A stretch of DNA of 64,000 nt, taken from assembly GCA_021904315.1 (NCBI GenBank), contig CM038908.1, positions 12,792,501 through 12,856,500 on the forward strand. Direction: 5' to 3'. Below the pieces are notes generated by a model. That model made no database searches and was not told where the DNA came from. It saw only the letters and a program-made list of their open reading frames with translations. Positions 47,793 to 61,555 of the stretch are shown here, piece after piece (positions within the stretch are counted from its first letter, which is position 1; each line of letters starts with the position of its first letter). The DNA is from Sphagnum magellanicum. Lineage: Eukaryota > Streptophyta > Sphagnopsida > Sphagnales > Sphagnaceae. The position numbers were made by a program, and so were the translations under genes.

Positions 47793-49350
47793 TATAAAAC
47801 CAAAGCAGAGTGGGGAAGTGATTTGACCAAGTTTCTTAGAGCTGATAAAGCAAAGAGGGAAGAAAAGATATGAAATTTTTAAATTTTTTTAGGGCATAAT
47901 CAAAATATTTGCGAGGATCTGCACATTTTCTTTATTTTATTTTCCTTACTTTTTCCCTATTATCAAGCCTAACACCTCCTGTTCATTGGCCACATAGTCT
48001 GATTGGTCCAAGTGAGTTTTTATTAGTAATTTCTCACCTCATCGCATTCCCAGTTTTGGTTTTATGGGGTGGGGCTGGAAAAAAAAAGTGACTAACTTAA
48101 CTTGGATGTGAGAAATATTTTTGCATGGTCCAATACTGAGCAACTCCACACATGCACTGGACAACAAATTCTGGATGGCAAAAGGCACAACAAAACCTAA
48201 CATCTGATGTTGACAGGCTGGATGGTTTGATTGGCCCAGGTGAGCTCAAATACTGAGCACGGCTTATGGAATACTTTTTGCTCATTTCATGGTGTCAAAT
48301 TTAGTTGCCTAAGTTTCTAGAATTTCATGGTAGTAATTCTCATGGTTACAACTTTTATCATATGGTTTTTCAAGGTTACATGTGCAAGCTTTAAGTTTTT
48401 ATAGTTATAGGTATCACTTTTCTGTATCATAGGTGACATTTTTCATGTTATAAGTTTCATTTTTCATAATGACATGTAACCACAAAATTTGTAACTTGTG
48501 AGTTAGAGGAAATAGTACCATTTGCACAAGCATAATCTTATGATTCTTGAATCAATGGCATCGAATTTTTTGGTGTAAGTTTTCAAATTTTTATGGTAGC
48601 AATTTTCATGGTTACAATTTTCATAATAATTTTTTTTGAGGTCACATGTGCAAGTCTTCAATTTTTAACCGTTATAGGTATCACTTTTCTTATTTAAGGT
48701 GTCATTTTTCATGATTATTGATTTTTTTTTCATAGGGACATGTTGTCATAAAATTTGTAACTCATGAGTCAAAGGAGGGAATAGTACCATTTGCACAAGC
48801 ATAATCTTATGGTTCTTCAATTCATGGTGTCAAATTGTTAATGTAAGTTTTTGGAATTTCTTAGTAGGAGTTTTCTTAAGTATGGTTTTCATAGTATGGT
48901 TTTTTGAGGTCACATAAGTAAGTTTTCAATTTTCAATGGTTACAAGTTTTGCCTTTCATGGTAGCATGTGTAATGTTTCTAAGTGACATGTTAGCATGAA
49001 ATTTGCAACCTACAAGGTAAATGATAACTAATACCATTTACACAAGCATAATATTATGGTTATTGAATTCATCGTGTTAAATTTATTGATATAAGATTTC
49101 AAACTTTCATGGGAAGAGTTTTTGTGGTTACAATTTTCATGGTACAATTTTTAGAAATCACATGTGTAAGTTTTCAATTTTAGTGGTTAGAATTTCTTTT
49201 TTTATGTGGTTATAGGTTTCATTTTTCATGATATGCAAGTGCAATTTTTCAAGATGAGATATTCTTACAAAATTTTCAACCCATAAGGCAAATGAAGGAA
49301 CATTACCATTTGCACAAGCATAATTTTATTGTTGAATGTTTGTAATTTAC

Positions 49351-52300
49351 AATCTCTAGGTAGTTTTGATCTGAACAAGTTTTCCTTACCTTCAAAAATT
49401 TTTAGGGCAATCATATGGGGCTGCCTATATCTGTCCTAAAAAAAATTCAGTAGCCCTTATAAAATGGCAAATGTTTTGCTTGAACAAATATTTCTCTATT
49501 TGAACTTTTTTTTAAAAACCCTCATCTTTTGTAGTTTTTGCATTTTTGGAAACATAGGTGTTTGGAATTGAATTCCATTTTATTGGTCTACTTTTTGGAA
49601 TTATAATCCTTTATTATCATATTAGAAAATTTGATCTAACACAATCAAAAAAATTCCTATTTTAAGCTTTTAAAATTTAAGAGGGAAATTAAGAAAGAAA
49701 CAAATCTTTGGAAAATCTTCATTTTCCTTCTTCCACAATTTAAATTCACACAAGAGTCAACTTTAAAATTGTCCAAATTTATCATGGTTACAAGTTCCAT
49801 TTTTCATTATTACATAACCCATTTATCATGTTTATAGATCCAGTTCTTCATGGTAGCATGTGTAATTCTTCATGACAATTTTACCATAACATTTACAACT
49901 TACAAATTAGAAAAGGAAATATTACCATGTACTAAGAATGAGATGGATAATTTTGACTCGACTTATCAATGTAAATTGTAGGTATATATTTTTCTTGAAG
50001 ATGTGAGTATATGAAAATCATGAATATTTAACCTCAAAGAATGGGTAGTATGTTTATGTTTGATGTATGTAAAACTATAGTATAGGTAGTTATTTTGAAC
50101 AATTAATAATTATTTGTGCAAGGACATCAAATAAACATCTTAAATGACCTTATAAAAAATGTATGTAATATTCATTTGAACATAGATGGAATACAAAGTC
50201 TTACAATAAACCACACAAAGTTATGGTTTTTTATAATGGTACTTGCAATATGAAGACCCAAAAAGTGATTTATGAATTTCAATCAATGGTTTTGGCATTG
50301 TCACCTTAGGAGCATTGCCTTCATCCAAGCACATCTCCAAGTAGTCTTGGAATCCATATTCACCATACCTATTTTATAAACCTATGTTATGTGGCTATAT
50401 TGTCCTTTGTATCCTAAAGTATGGGTGTATAACATTTCCCCCAAAAAACTCTTAGAGTAAAGGTATATTGTCTATCATTTTTTAAAAATGAAAGCAAGTT
50501 CCAAACATAATTATTTTTATAGTTTTAGGATTCAAGTAGGGCCAAGTACCACATCCATCATATACATATTTTAGGGTACATGGACCAAATAATATGTATT
50601 TTGTTTTTAATTCAAGAAGAAGAAAATGGGTATACTTATTTGGACTCAATTTGTACTTTTGTAAAAACATTAGATTTTTTTGAAATGGTTCAAATTTAAA
50701 ATGCATAACACTAACTTGTATATGTACATATAATTTGTAGAAACACAAATCCTGATGTGAATTATTAAAGAATTTATAATATTTACAACCAACTTCACAA
50801 GTGTTTAAAAAGAACCATTTTTTTCAAATATGCTTGTGATTATATGCTTATTAGATACAAAGACCAAAGACCACAAAGTAATTTTGTCAGTATAATATCC
50901 AAATGTTTTTGAATTGTCAATTTAATCCTAAAGTTTCATGTATAGTTAAGGTTTAAGGTTTTAGGCAAGGTTAGGGTATAACGTATATAAAATATATGTA
51001 GTCAATAGGTTATATAAGTATAGACCCTATGTACCCTAAGACCTACATACCTGGTCTCTAAAATATATTCATCCACAAATATAAATAAACCAAATACATG
51101 CAAAAAAAAGTGAATTAATAGCCTTAAATTACATCAAGTTTGACAAAATAGGTTATGTCATATGAATTTATATATGTTGTACATAGTTTATGGGCATTTA
51201 AGGGTAAAGAAAATACACACACAACATCAACATAAACCTCAAAGTCTCCAAAAAAAATAGAAACATGGGATTAATTTGATTAATTATACCTTGAAAATAA
51301 GCCTTGACAAGGGGCTTGACAATTACATTCAAAACCCAATAATGGTAATTGCTGGCTACAAGTTGAAATTTTAAAAAAGAACTTCTAAGACAACGTAATA
51401 AAAACAAAGAAAGTAAGAACTTCAAAAGAATGTATTGATTTCAACTAATGATAATATATTCTACAACAAATATGACCACTTATTTCTTGAAGGTACTACC
51501 ACATGGAAATAATAATAATAAACTTTGAATAGATGCAAAAATAGAAAGAGGGTTGAAACTCCTTGCCATCTTCTTATCACCATTATGTCTAATCCATGGG
51601 ACTACTATAGAATGTAAGATGCCCCATTTAACCTATATCTCCTGAAATCCACTACTCTCATATGTTCAAAGCATAATAAATGCACACAAAATACGACTCT
51701 AGAAATTCCAACACCATAGAAAGATGGGAGCGCATCCAAATCGTATCTTCCAAATCAATGTTTTCTTTTTTGGCAAATTTTTGCAATGTGGTCACAAAAC
51801 AAATTGGAAAAGTTTGATTTTTTTTGGTTTCCTTAGTATAAATTCAAAAGAATTTTCAAAGATTAAGAAATTGTGCCAAAGTTTTGATAACACAAAATTG
51901 GACCCAAAAAAACCAACCCCTATTCCAAATCCTACTTTAGTGATGAACAAAGCACTTGGCACATAGTTCTTCTAGAACCCTAGCTAAATCTAAGTGGTGT
52001 CACCTCTTACATCATTGGAGGTAGTCAGTAAACCTATTACCAAAAACTCTTAAAGTTACCAAGCCACTAAATTAACTAGAAAGTCAAATTTGCCTTGTAG
52101 CAAATTTGACTTTCATTATGACCATCTAGCACCACAAAATTTAGGTCAATCCATACCCTTTGTGCAATGAAGCCAAGTTGAGTTTAAAAAACATGTTTTC
52201 AACATCATTATACCAAGGTATCTCCAACCTTTTAGAACAAGTTGAAGCTTGTGGAAATATCTCATGAAGCAAAGTTGGATCCCCAACTACTATGAAATGT

Positions 52301-55300
52301 TCATAAGCAAAGTATAGGCTATCCGTGATGAATGTATTCAAGCAATTTCATTCCCCATATGTCATCTTTGTAACTACTTCATAAAATCGGTCCTATAATA
52401 GAACAAAGAATGTGAAGTTACAAATGAATCAATTTAAATAATGTTTACAAGTGTCAAAAATTTGAAGCTTAACATGAACTAATGTAAGCACACGTTACCA
52501 TTTCAATTAAATGAACATTGCACACTAAAATGTTAAACTTGTAAACATGTTAGAACTATTAAATAGATAAGTTTTCATATCCATAACAATAAATAAACAA
52601 CTACCATTTAGATATTGTCATGTTATCCATTGGGCTTAAGCCTTTTACTTACCCCATAATTATTATAAAAATTATGTTTATATGTAGTTGCCTTGCTTAT
52701 ACAAAAGTGCATAGGTCAAGAAAAGATCAAATTACTTATGTCATACCAATCGGTACTTTTATAATATAGAAGGGTGTAGACAAGGTAAAGTAAACAAAAA
52801 AAAAAGTAGTCTGCCCAAAATCCAATTTAAAAAATGGAATAATTTTTTATATGGACACAAGAAAGTAGATTCAAAATATTTTGAAGTAGAAATAGAAAAC
52901 CATAAGGCCCTACATTTAGTTTATGGGAAGTTGGATACAAAATTTGAAAAATTTTGGTATCATAAAAGTAAGTTAAAAGTACGTTTAAAACTAATTGGGT
53001 CAAAATGGTGTTCAAACCTACTTCATATTAAAAATTTGATATATTATGATTATAAAATTCATAATTTGATAATACATAAATATTTTTTAGGACTACACTA
53101 AGTTGAATTTTTTTTTTAATCGATATTTCATTTACATGTAGCCCATTTTGTAAGATTGAACAATTTGTGCAAGTAGAAATTATTTTTTTAATTCTACTTA
53201 ATTCTACTTTCAAGATGGGGTTTTCCAACATTTTATACATAAAATGAAAGATTATCATCATGTTAATTATTGTACCCCAAAAAAATCTACTTTCAATACA
53301 TTAAAACATTTTCATGCCTACATGTAAATTTTTTTTATAAGGAGTAGTGAGCCATTTACTTTACCTTGCTTGCACCTAGAATGACAAAAATTAGACTTTC
53401 CCAACATATATAATAACTTGGTGCAAGTACTAAAATAAATTATAAAAAATAATGAACTTGATATTCAACAACTTGATTTCATAATGGTCTATCCTAGCAT
53501 TATCATTAACATCAAATCAAAATAATAACTACAATTAAATAAGATTGAAAAGCAAATAAAAACCATGAAATGCACCTTTAGAGCTTTGTTCATGCCCTCA
53601 AAATGTGACACCATTAGGAATTGTTCTACCTCAACACCACTTTCAACACCAAATATTGGTGTCACCATGGATGGAGTGATATCAATCATTTCTTGCACAA
53701 TTTGTTTTTGATTGCTTGATTGAATTGAATCTTGATTATATTGCAACAATTTAAATTAATATGACATTTTTAATCTAAAAATTTCAACTAGTGAAATATG
53801 ATGGAAAAAATGATATTTAATATATGCTATAAAATTTCATGACTGAAGTCAAACCTAGAGTGAGGAAACTTGAAACCTTCAAATAGTGCATGACCAACAA
53901 TTGCACAATCTTGAAACAAGGTTTTTGATATCAAAGTTCTCATTATCTCTTCAACTCCCTTTGTAAAGATTGGTCGTGGAGTCAAATATCCAATAAACAT
54001 CCATAGTAATGTTGCCCATTTGTCATCTTCCATGATGGAACTTTTAGCAAGTTGTTGAATCTCCACATCATCTGTACGGAACTTGTGCCAAACTGAGAAC
54101 TTAAGGGTTCAAAAATCAACCTCCCATATATCTATGAGAAATCGTGTTCACAGAAACCACACTACCCTACAATTAGAGTTCAAAAACCACTCAAATATAA
54201 TTGTGTTGCAACTAGGTCCTCCAAAGTGTAACTCCTATGCAACTACATTTTATAAATTCAATGATTTAATAAATAAAATTCCACATCAAAAAATAAGTTA
54301 GTTGTCTGGTAGTTGCATTGTAGTTCTAAATGTGTTTCGTATACAATAATTTATATGCATTGTATTTGCACATGTAGTCAACTATGTTTGACTTTTTGAA
54401 AAGTTGCATTGTGGTTGTAATGTGTAACTAAGTTACAACTGTTAAAAATGGACTACACATTGAACAATTTTTTTGCAACTAGTGTACAACTCATATGTGT
54501 GATTAAACCATGTGTCTGCATTCTCACCATCCATAAGGTACAAACTTTCTAATTGGTTCTCAACTATGAAATCTATTTGTGCAACTGGTTGGGCACTATG
54601 TTGCCACTAAGTAGTCACTATTGTATTATTAATTGCCCATTACTATGCCACTATTATGGCACAATTATGCCACTAGTTGTGGCGCCCGCAAAGGTTATAT
54701 TTTGTGGCACATTTAATACATAATATTTAAAAATAATTAATAAGTATTAAATATTAATTTATGGTTAATTTACTTAATTACTATGAATTTAAAAATATAT
54801 TAAATGATTCGCCCTTGGCATAAATTAATAAATATAATTTAGAATTTTCAATTAATTAATTAATTAAAATAACTAAATTTCATAATTATCTAAATACCTA
54901 AATTTTATGTAATAAAATTTATAGTCCTATTATTTGTGATTGATGTTCAATTATTGTGTTAGTAATATTTCATTACATTGGAATTCACAATATTATGTTG
55001 GTATACATACATATCAAATCATAGAATTTCATGAAAGGTGCAAGTCTATTTTTTAATTGAAATTAAAAGTAATGTGTATATTTGATTAAACATTCAATAA
55101 GGGTGTACATATGAATATGTCTCTATATACTTCAATGTTTTTTACTCAAATTCATGTTTATTATTTAATATTTCAACATGAATTATTTGTTACTAATTTT
55201 TAGATTATTAATTAATATTTAATATACTTAATTACCATGAACCAATTAAGTAAACTAAATAATAAACTATTCATAAATGAGTTCATTAATCAGATTTAAT

Positions 55301-55960
55301 TAACTAGTATTTCATTAATTCAGATAATAAATAAACAAATATCTAACAACTAATTACTTAAATTCATTAACTAATTATATAAATTTAATTAATTCATTCA
55401 TATAATTTTGGATAATAAACTTTGTCAATGTAGGTGAGTAATGATTGAATTTTATTTGAACTCAAATCATCAATTATCAACATAATTAATTATCTAATAT
55501 TTATTTAAATAATTAATCATATTTTTTAATTAATTAATTAAATCAATTGAGTAACTAATTATCTGAATTATATTAATTAATTCATTTAATCAATCAAGAT
55601 AATTAATTATCATATATTTAATTCAAATAATTAAACTCCAAATCATTATGTCAAATGATGAATTATAAATTTCAAATTAATTACAAAATTAAAATCAAAT
55701 AAAAAACATGTGGGAAATATTTTTTTGTAAATACAATTCAATTGCAACTAAGGTGCCATTAAAATATTTAACCCATATGTTTTGTTTGGTCTTCAATATT
55801 TCATTTCACAAACTATATAAAGGAGGTGTCTCCTCTTGCATTCTCACATTACAATACATCTGCCACGTTGGGATGAGTTCATAAAAGCTTAACTTCAAAG
55901 GCAAAACACATAACAAATTAAAAAACTTATGTGGCTATTATTTAGTTCACCTATTCTTTT
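49351..55960. other. Very AT-rich DNA, no gene supported
   Basis: 49780-49930 is a worn single unit of the ~265-bp satellite. Several moderately long minus-strand open frames (51198-51425, 52141-52341, 53489-53749, 53827-54066) contain stretches with protein-like composition, for example CAIVGHALFEGFKFPHSRFDF, but I cannot assign a family or join them. 54700-55760 is dominated by taatta-type sequence. Confidence 0.45.
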
Positions 55961-55964
55961 AATA

Positions 55965-56140
55965 TTCTACCTTTTTACCTACCTATTTACCTACCTAAGT
56001 AAGTAGGTCCTACTTTTTTACCTACTTAGATAATAAGTAAATAGTTAAGTAAGTAGTTAGGTAAGTAGGCAGGTTGGAATTATATCAACTTACCTACCTA
56101 TGGCTATGTACCGACCTGCCTAGGTATATATATATATTTG
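55965..56140. repeat. Tetranucleotide repeat with inverted halves
   Basis: An (ACCT)n-type half (ctacctaagtaagtagg and similar) is followed by a (TAAG/AGGT)n half and then acctacct again, so the strands can fold back. A short (TA)n run follows at about 56127. Confidence 0.75.
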
Positions 56141-59100
56141 TTTCCAAAATTCAATTAATATGCCATGTGTCATAATCCAATACCATCTAAAAGAAATAAT
56201 CATAATGGATGATGGATATCAATATTTCAAAAAAATCACGAAAAATCTTCATAGTGCCACATGTTAAAATTTGATGGATGGATGAAAAATGACGTCAACA
56301 TGACATTATGGTTGTAGTCATAGGGGAGTTGCATAGTAGTTGGAAAAGAGTTGCGACAAAATTGTAATTGAATTATAATGAATTGCACCATATATATGGT
56401 GAATTGCAATTCTTACAACTCTTGCAACTTGTTTGATAGCACTCATAGCATATAAATATGGTGAGTTGCAAATGTCCAATGCAACTCAAAAATTGAGTTG
56501 CAAGGCCAGTTGCAAAACACCTTTTTTTTTCATAATGTATAGCAAAATCTCCTCGATGGTCAAATCAAGGAATTTTTCACATGCATGTGCAATTGTTGAT
56601 GCAATTATGCAATTTGGAACCCAAATTGGACAAAAACACAAGCTAAATAACAAGAATCCCATAAACTCAAACTTTGGTTTCTCCCATGATGACAATGTTG
56701 TTCTTGACTTCAAGTCTTGGATGCATTTGTTTTCACCAGTGACAAATATAACACCATACTCTTGTTTTCATTCCATTGTGTTAAAATGATAACAAAAATC
56801 ATTTTTTTTTTGTTGGTGTGGAAAGAAATCATACTGCTAGTTATCAAAAGTTTGCCCAAACCCTTAAATCATACAAGTTAGATAATTTTTGCATATACAT
56901 TGTTCATAACAATAAGTATTTTAGAGAAATCATCAACTCTCAATCACATTTAAGTAATGTAGTTTAGAATGAATGTTATACATACTCCTAAGCCATCAAA
57001 CATCTCATGGAAAGCTTGTGTCAACACTCTTCTTGTGGGACTTGTAGCATGTTTGATGACAAGTTTTCGAGCCCCCAAATGAACCCTTGGAAAGAAGGAA
57101 AATGGAACATGTATTGATTCCCATATTTATTGAAAATGGCACCTTAGTCCATACAAAATTTCTCATGTCATAGTAATAACAATACAACATATATGAACTA
57201 TGTGTTAGATGATTACATGTTACAATTTGTAAATATGTTTAAGCATATTGAAATTTAACCAAATTTGGCTATAAAATAAATATAATCTTTTTAATCTTTT
57301 TATATTTTGGCTATTTGTTGTAAAATTATTTTAAAACTTTGGTAATTCACCTTAAAATTTTCATAATTTAGTGAATTAGGGTCATATTTTCACAAAATTC
57401 CTTTCTATTGGTTGAAATTGTATATTGTAAATTAAACAAATTTAAACATCACCAAACTATAAAAATGGTATTATGATGTTTTAAATTATTTTGTGAACAA
57501 GACAATGTTAGACTAATAGTGGTTGGTTGAAACAAGGAAATGGTAAAGGCCTCAAAGTTCACGATTGAAAATTCAAATCTTAATTGAACCCCTTTTCCAC
57601 ATTTTTGCAAAGATGATAAGCTACCTTTGTGGGAGGGTTAAACACATCTTGGATGTTGTCATAATTATCATTTTAAAAAATGGTGATGGAAAAGGAAAAA
57701 ATAACATTATCTATTTACCATTGTTGGGTAGAAATCATTTTTTTCACAAAACCCCATTGAATATTGGGGCAATTCTTTCAAATACCCCCTTTTTTCATAG
57801 AACTATCATCCTTCTATGGAATTTCCTTTTGTGTATACAAGGATAATTCAATGAATTCAAACCACATGCACAATTAACCACCCAAAAATTCGTGAATTCA
57901 AACCACCTTTTTTAGCTTATGCAATACAAAAAAATTTCATTCATGTATCTAGATTGAAAATCTAGATTGTTTTAAGGGTGAAATAAAATGTTACAAGTTA
58001 TATATCAATCAAATAGCAAGTTCCTAACTAAAGTTTGACAAATTTAATTAAATTTTTATAATATTTTTATTCCAAACTTTAAATACAATTGGATTCCATT
58101 TATGTAAGTGATTGTAGTGGAGGTTTATTTTAATGAAAATAAAATATGCTATGTATTTCACAATTATTGCCCTATTTGTCATTAGCCTAGGCCCAAATGG
58201 TAAAGAACAAAGGTGAGCATAAAAATTATTGGTTGTTAATGAAGTGAACCAACATGCACCGAAACAACTTAGTTTTTTTTTTCCTATTGGGCCTATGGGT
58301 TAAGAAGTGTTGGATTTTTTTAATTTGTGGTGTTTTCAATATATTCAATCAAGTTTCCAACATGTTCCTAATAGCACATCAATTTGTCCATATCCTTTAC
58401 CCTAGATTCTACTTTTATAACCTATGTAAATTGTAGTTCAAAAGGATCAAAAGGATAGAATGTATTTATTTAATTTGGACTAGCCATTAGATTATATGTA
58501 TTGTGGTGGGCCAATCAATGATGTCCATCACAAAAAATAAAAAATAAAATTTGGGGCTACCATGACTAATTAATAAGAGCCACATTATACTATAAAACAC
58601 CTTGATGGAAGAGTTACCATTAAGACCAATTTCACTTCCCACACAAACTTGGAACTTTAGTATTATTTGCTTATGGCATTATTAGGTTCTCTCTCTTCAA
58701 CTTGGTGTAAGGGACTTGGTTGAAAAAAAACAACAAAAAAGATTTACAACATTTTCAAATTTTATGGTTGAAAAGGAAAACATCATTCAATTAACAAGTG
58801 GGCAAGATTTTGTTAGAAAATGTTGTTTATCATGTTCATGGTCATGCATATTGTGATGTTCATCTTTCATTATTTTGGAACACACATTTCTGCAACTATC
58901 ATTTGAAGATGTGGCCAGTTAGTTGACATGTTTACTTATGATTTATAAATTTAAAATTCAAATAAAATTCAAATTGATCCATACTTGTAATTGTTTAAAC
59001 ACATTGTGATTTATTAAATTATTATTATTATTACTTACATCTAGGAAATTTTTTTGTGTATGTATCAAGGCATGTTTTCTCTAATTTTGCAAGTACAATC

Positions 59101-59239
59101 AACATTTGGATGTGCATGTTGATTGTTATACCTTTTTCTAAAAGTCAATACTTTCAACAAACCATTTTCGTTTGTGGTTTAACAAGAAATTATGCTTGGA
59201 GTCTATTTAATTGAAATAACCTTTTTTTCATTTTGTTTG
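56141..59239. other. AT-rich DNA, no gene supported
   Basis: Open frames at 56433-56789 (+) and 56486-56713 (-) overlap each other, and neither has a known domain. No repeats beyond homopolymers stand out. Confidence 0.45.
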
Positions 59240-60190
59240 GCAGCATATGATAAATTCACCCCATGGCACATTCGCTTGCATGGGGGCATTGATGGAGGGT
59301 GACATTTCTTGCTATGGGCTGTTGTTTTTGCTAATAAGAAAAAAGAAACAACTTTTGCTAGGTATTCAACAACAATAGCCAAGTATGGACATCCAATACG
59401 AGTTCAATCAAATTGTGTTATTGAAAACTCACTTGTGTGAGAAGACATGGAACATGCTAGACCTAATGTGTACAAGCCTTACTTAACAAGTTCGTCAATG
59501 CACAACCAAGTGCAAATATCGTTGATTTTTGAAATTATGTTGTGTTTGTTAAATAATCTGCTTTTGATAATTCATTAGAAAATAATCAATTCATGGACAA
59601 TTGATTCATGACTTTGTTAATCTAACATTTATAGGGGAAATAAAGGCTCAAATTGGGATGCATTTCACAATCCATAATACATATTCGTTATTACTTTGTT
59701 TCATTTTGAATTAAATTCATAGTTGTAATTTCACATTGTTTTGTCGTTAGATATATGATTGTTTAAAGGTTGCGATTTTCCTTTATTCAAAATTTGATTA
59801 CTTATGAATTTGCAAGTTTGGTTGTTTTTAAATGTTGGATAATAATCTATTTATTTAGGATGTGCATGATGTGAAATGCATTGGAATTCAATTTTTTTTT
59901 GTATGCATGTAAAGAATTGAAATTTTTTGGTAGCAAATATGGTGACAAGTAGCCTTCTTTACAAAACACATTCTCATTTTGATGTCCGACAATGGGACTT
60001 TAATCATTGTCGATGAATTTCATAAACCCTTTCTTCATGCTATAATTATACCAACATTCCAAAGAGATGTGAAACAAATGGTTGTTACATGGAATGTACA
60101 TAGGGTCCACAAAATTACAAAAAATGGAAGCTTTATTCCATTTCATGTTCTTGCACAAGTCTTCCAACCTCATGAAAGAGAACTTAAGTA
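59240..60190 (+). pseudogene. Relic of a eukaryotic integrase-core (DDE-type) gene
   Basis: After an acceptor-like ttttgtttggcag, 59244-59530 reads in one frame FTPWHIRLHGGIDGG, then stop, HFLLWAVVFANKKKETTF, KYGHPIRVQSNCVIEN, stop, and YLTSSSMHNQ. I recognise the pattern of the eukaryotic 'integrase core domain' family: HGGIDGYSR, then YGxPxRVRSDxGxEN, then SVHNQ. Two in-frame stops and S-N in place of S-D at the catalytic position show decay. The frame at 59979-60191 (DEFHKPFLHAIIIPTFQRDVKQ, then TWNVHRVHK and IPFHVLAQVF) fits the family's C-terminal part and is followed by a donor-like GTAAGTAA. The piece between them (59530-59978) is not recognisable. The family assignment is from memory. 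Confidence 0.55.
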
Positions 60191-61555
60191 AGTAATACAC
60201 ACATATTATGCAACTTTTAAACATATGATTTGGTATAATCATCATGTGCACATGTGTTACAACCTCTAGATTGGATGTGAAGTTTTATCTCATGTTATGC
60301 ACATACTTGCACGAATGTTGTTCATATTGTGTGCATATGCAGAGAAATTTTTCACCTTTGGATAGTGCAATAATTGAGCTTTGTCGAATTATGGCATCAA
60401 AGATTGAAGATGTAGGTCTTTGAAATCAAGTATGTGAAGATGAAACTATTGACCAATTTCACCATATCACTTAGGTATGCATTCAAAGCCTTATGTTTTG
60501 CAACATCCACAAGTTGAATTTATGTGGGATTCACTATATGTTAAATTTGTAAAATAAAAAAAATTTCATAAGAGAAAAATGGAATTAGTACTAAATTCAA
60601 TTTTTTCCATAAGACAATGAAATCCTTTGACTATGTGCCAACTAATCCAAAAACAATTATTTCAATAGCAAATGGTATCAATTTGACATTTAACATTTAT
60701 TGCAACCTTGTCATTACCAATGGATACATTGGATCTTTATAATAATGGATTGAAATCAATGTTGATGATTGTCTAAACAATGTGGTTGTAAAGTTGTAAA
60801 CTAATGAAGTAATCATTGTCTATATATAAAGCTTACAAAATTGGAGAATTGGTTTTTGAAGACTTGGATAAAAAGTTCAAGCTTCATTTGGCATTCACCC
60901 ATGAATGTCTCTTGGCAATGCAAGGTCAATATGGGTTCCAAGCTTACTTGGAGATGTGTTTGGATGGAAACAACATCAGCAAGGTGGCAATAACAAGACT
61001 ATTGATTCAAGCTCAAGAATCACTTTTGGGGTCATCATAGTGCAATCCTTATTATAGAATGAAAAAAAATTATGTGGTTTCTTATAAGGCTTTATTCATT
61101 TATATTGACATGAATATTATATACACTTCTTGTTAAGGCCTTTTGGAATACATTCATTTGATTTATTGTATCCAAATCATTATTAGCTAGGTTCAAACAA
61201 CTATACTATATAACTATAAATTCCTAAAACACAAACACAAAATTGTAAATGTTCTAAAATAAAATACTCATGATTATCACACATTCACATCTTCCCCCAT
61301 TGAATTTGAAGCCTTAACCATTTTCTTTAAAAACACATATGTCTCCAAAAGCCTAAAAGAAACACAAAGGATGAAGGTGTTTTTTCCAATTCAAGTAAAG
61401 ACTTTTTGGTTCAAGAAAATGATTTATTGTGTGGTACTATGTCAAATTTTTAAAGGACAACTACAAAATGCCCAAAGTGATTGCCCACAATTTTTTAAAA
61501 AGGTAGTGTAAAGCTACTCGAACAACTACTTGATATTGTGGATTGTAAACATTCA
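60191..61555. other. AT-rich DNA; one unassigned open frame
   Basis: A 74-codon frame at 60816-61040 (+) has plausible protein composition (GELVFEDLDKKFKLHLAF, HECLLAMQGQYGFQAYLEM) and could be a further exon of the integrase relic, but I cannot confirm it. The rest shows nothing. Confidence 0.3.

Larger units (their letters stand above)
47165..49350. repeat. Host segment, copy C, with empty Ran site
   Basis: Begins with 'gaactggaacacaacagaaa' as in A and B, is split by a Helitron (47318-47792), and continues through the 'cccagttttggttttatgg' part and about four satellite units (starts near 48288, 48554, 48823 and 49072). At 49126 the satellite runs on uninterrupted (tttttgtg|gttacaattttcat), exactly where A and B carry the Ran block. 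Confidence 0.8.

Noticed and set aside
28000..49350. LTR retrotransposon or retroposed Ran as the source of the repeated blocks
   Set aside because: Introns are kept, no poly-A or long terminal repeats bound the blocks, and no gag or pol frames are present.
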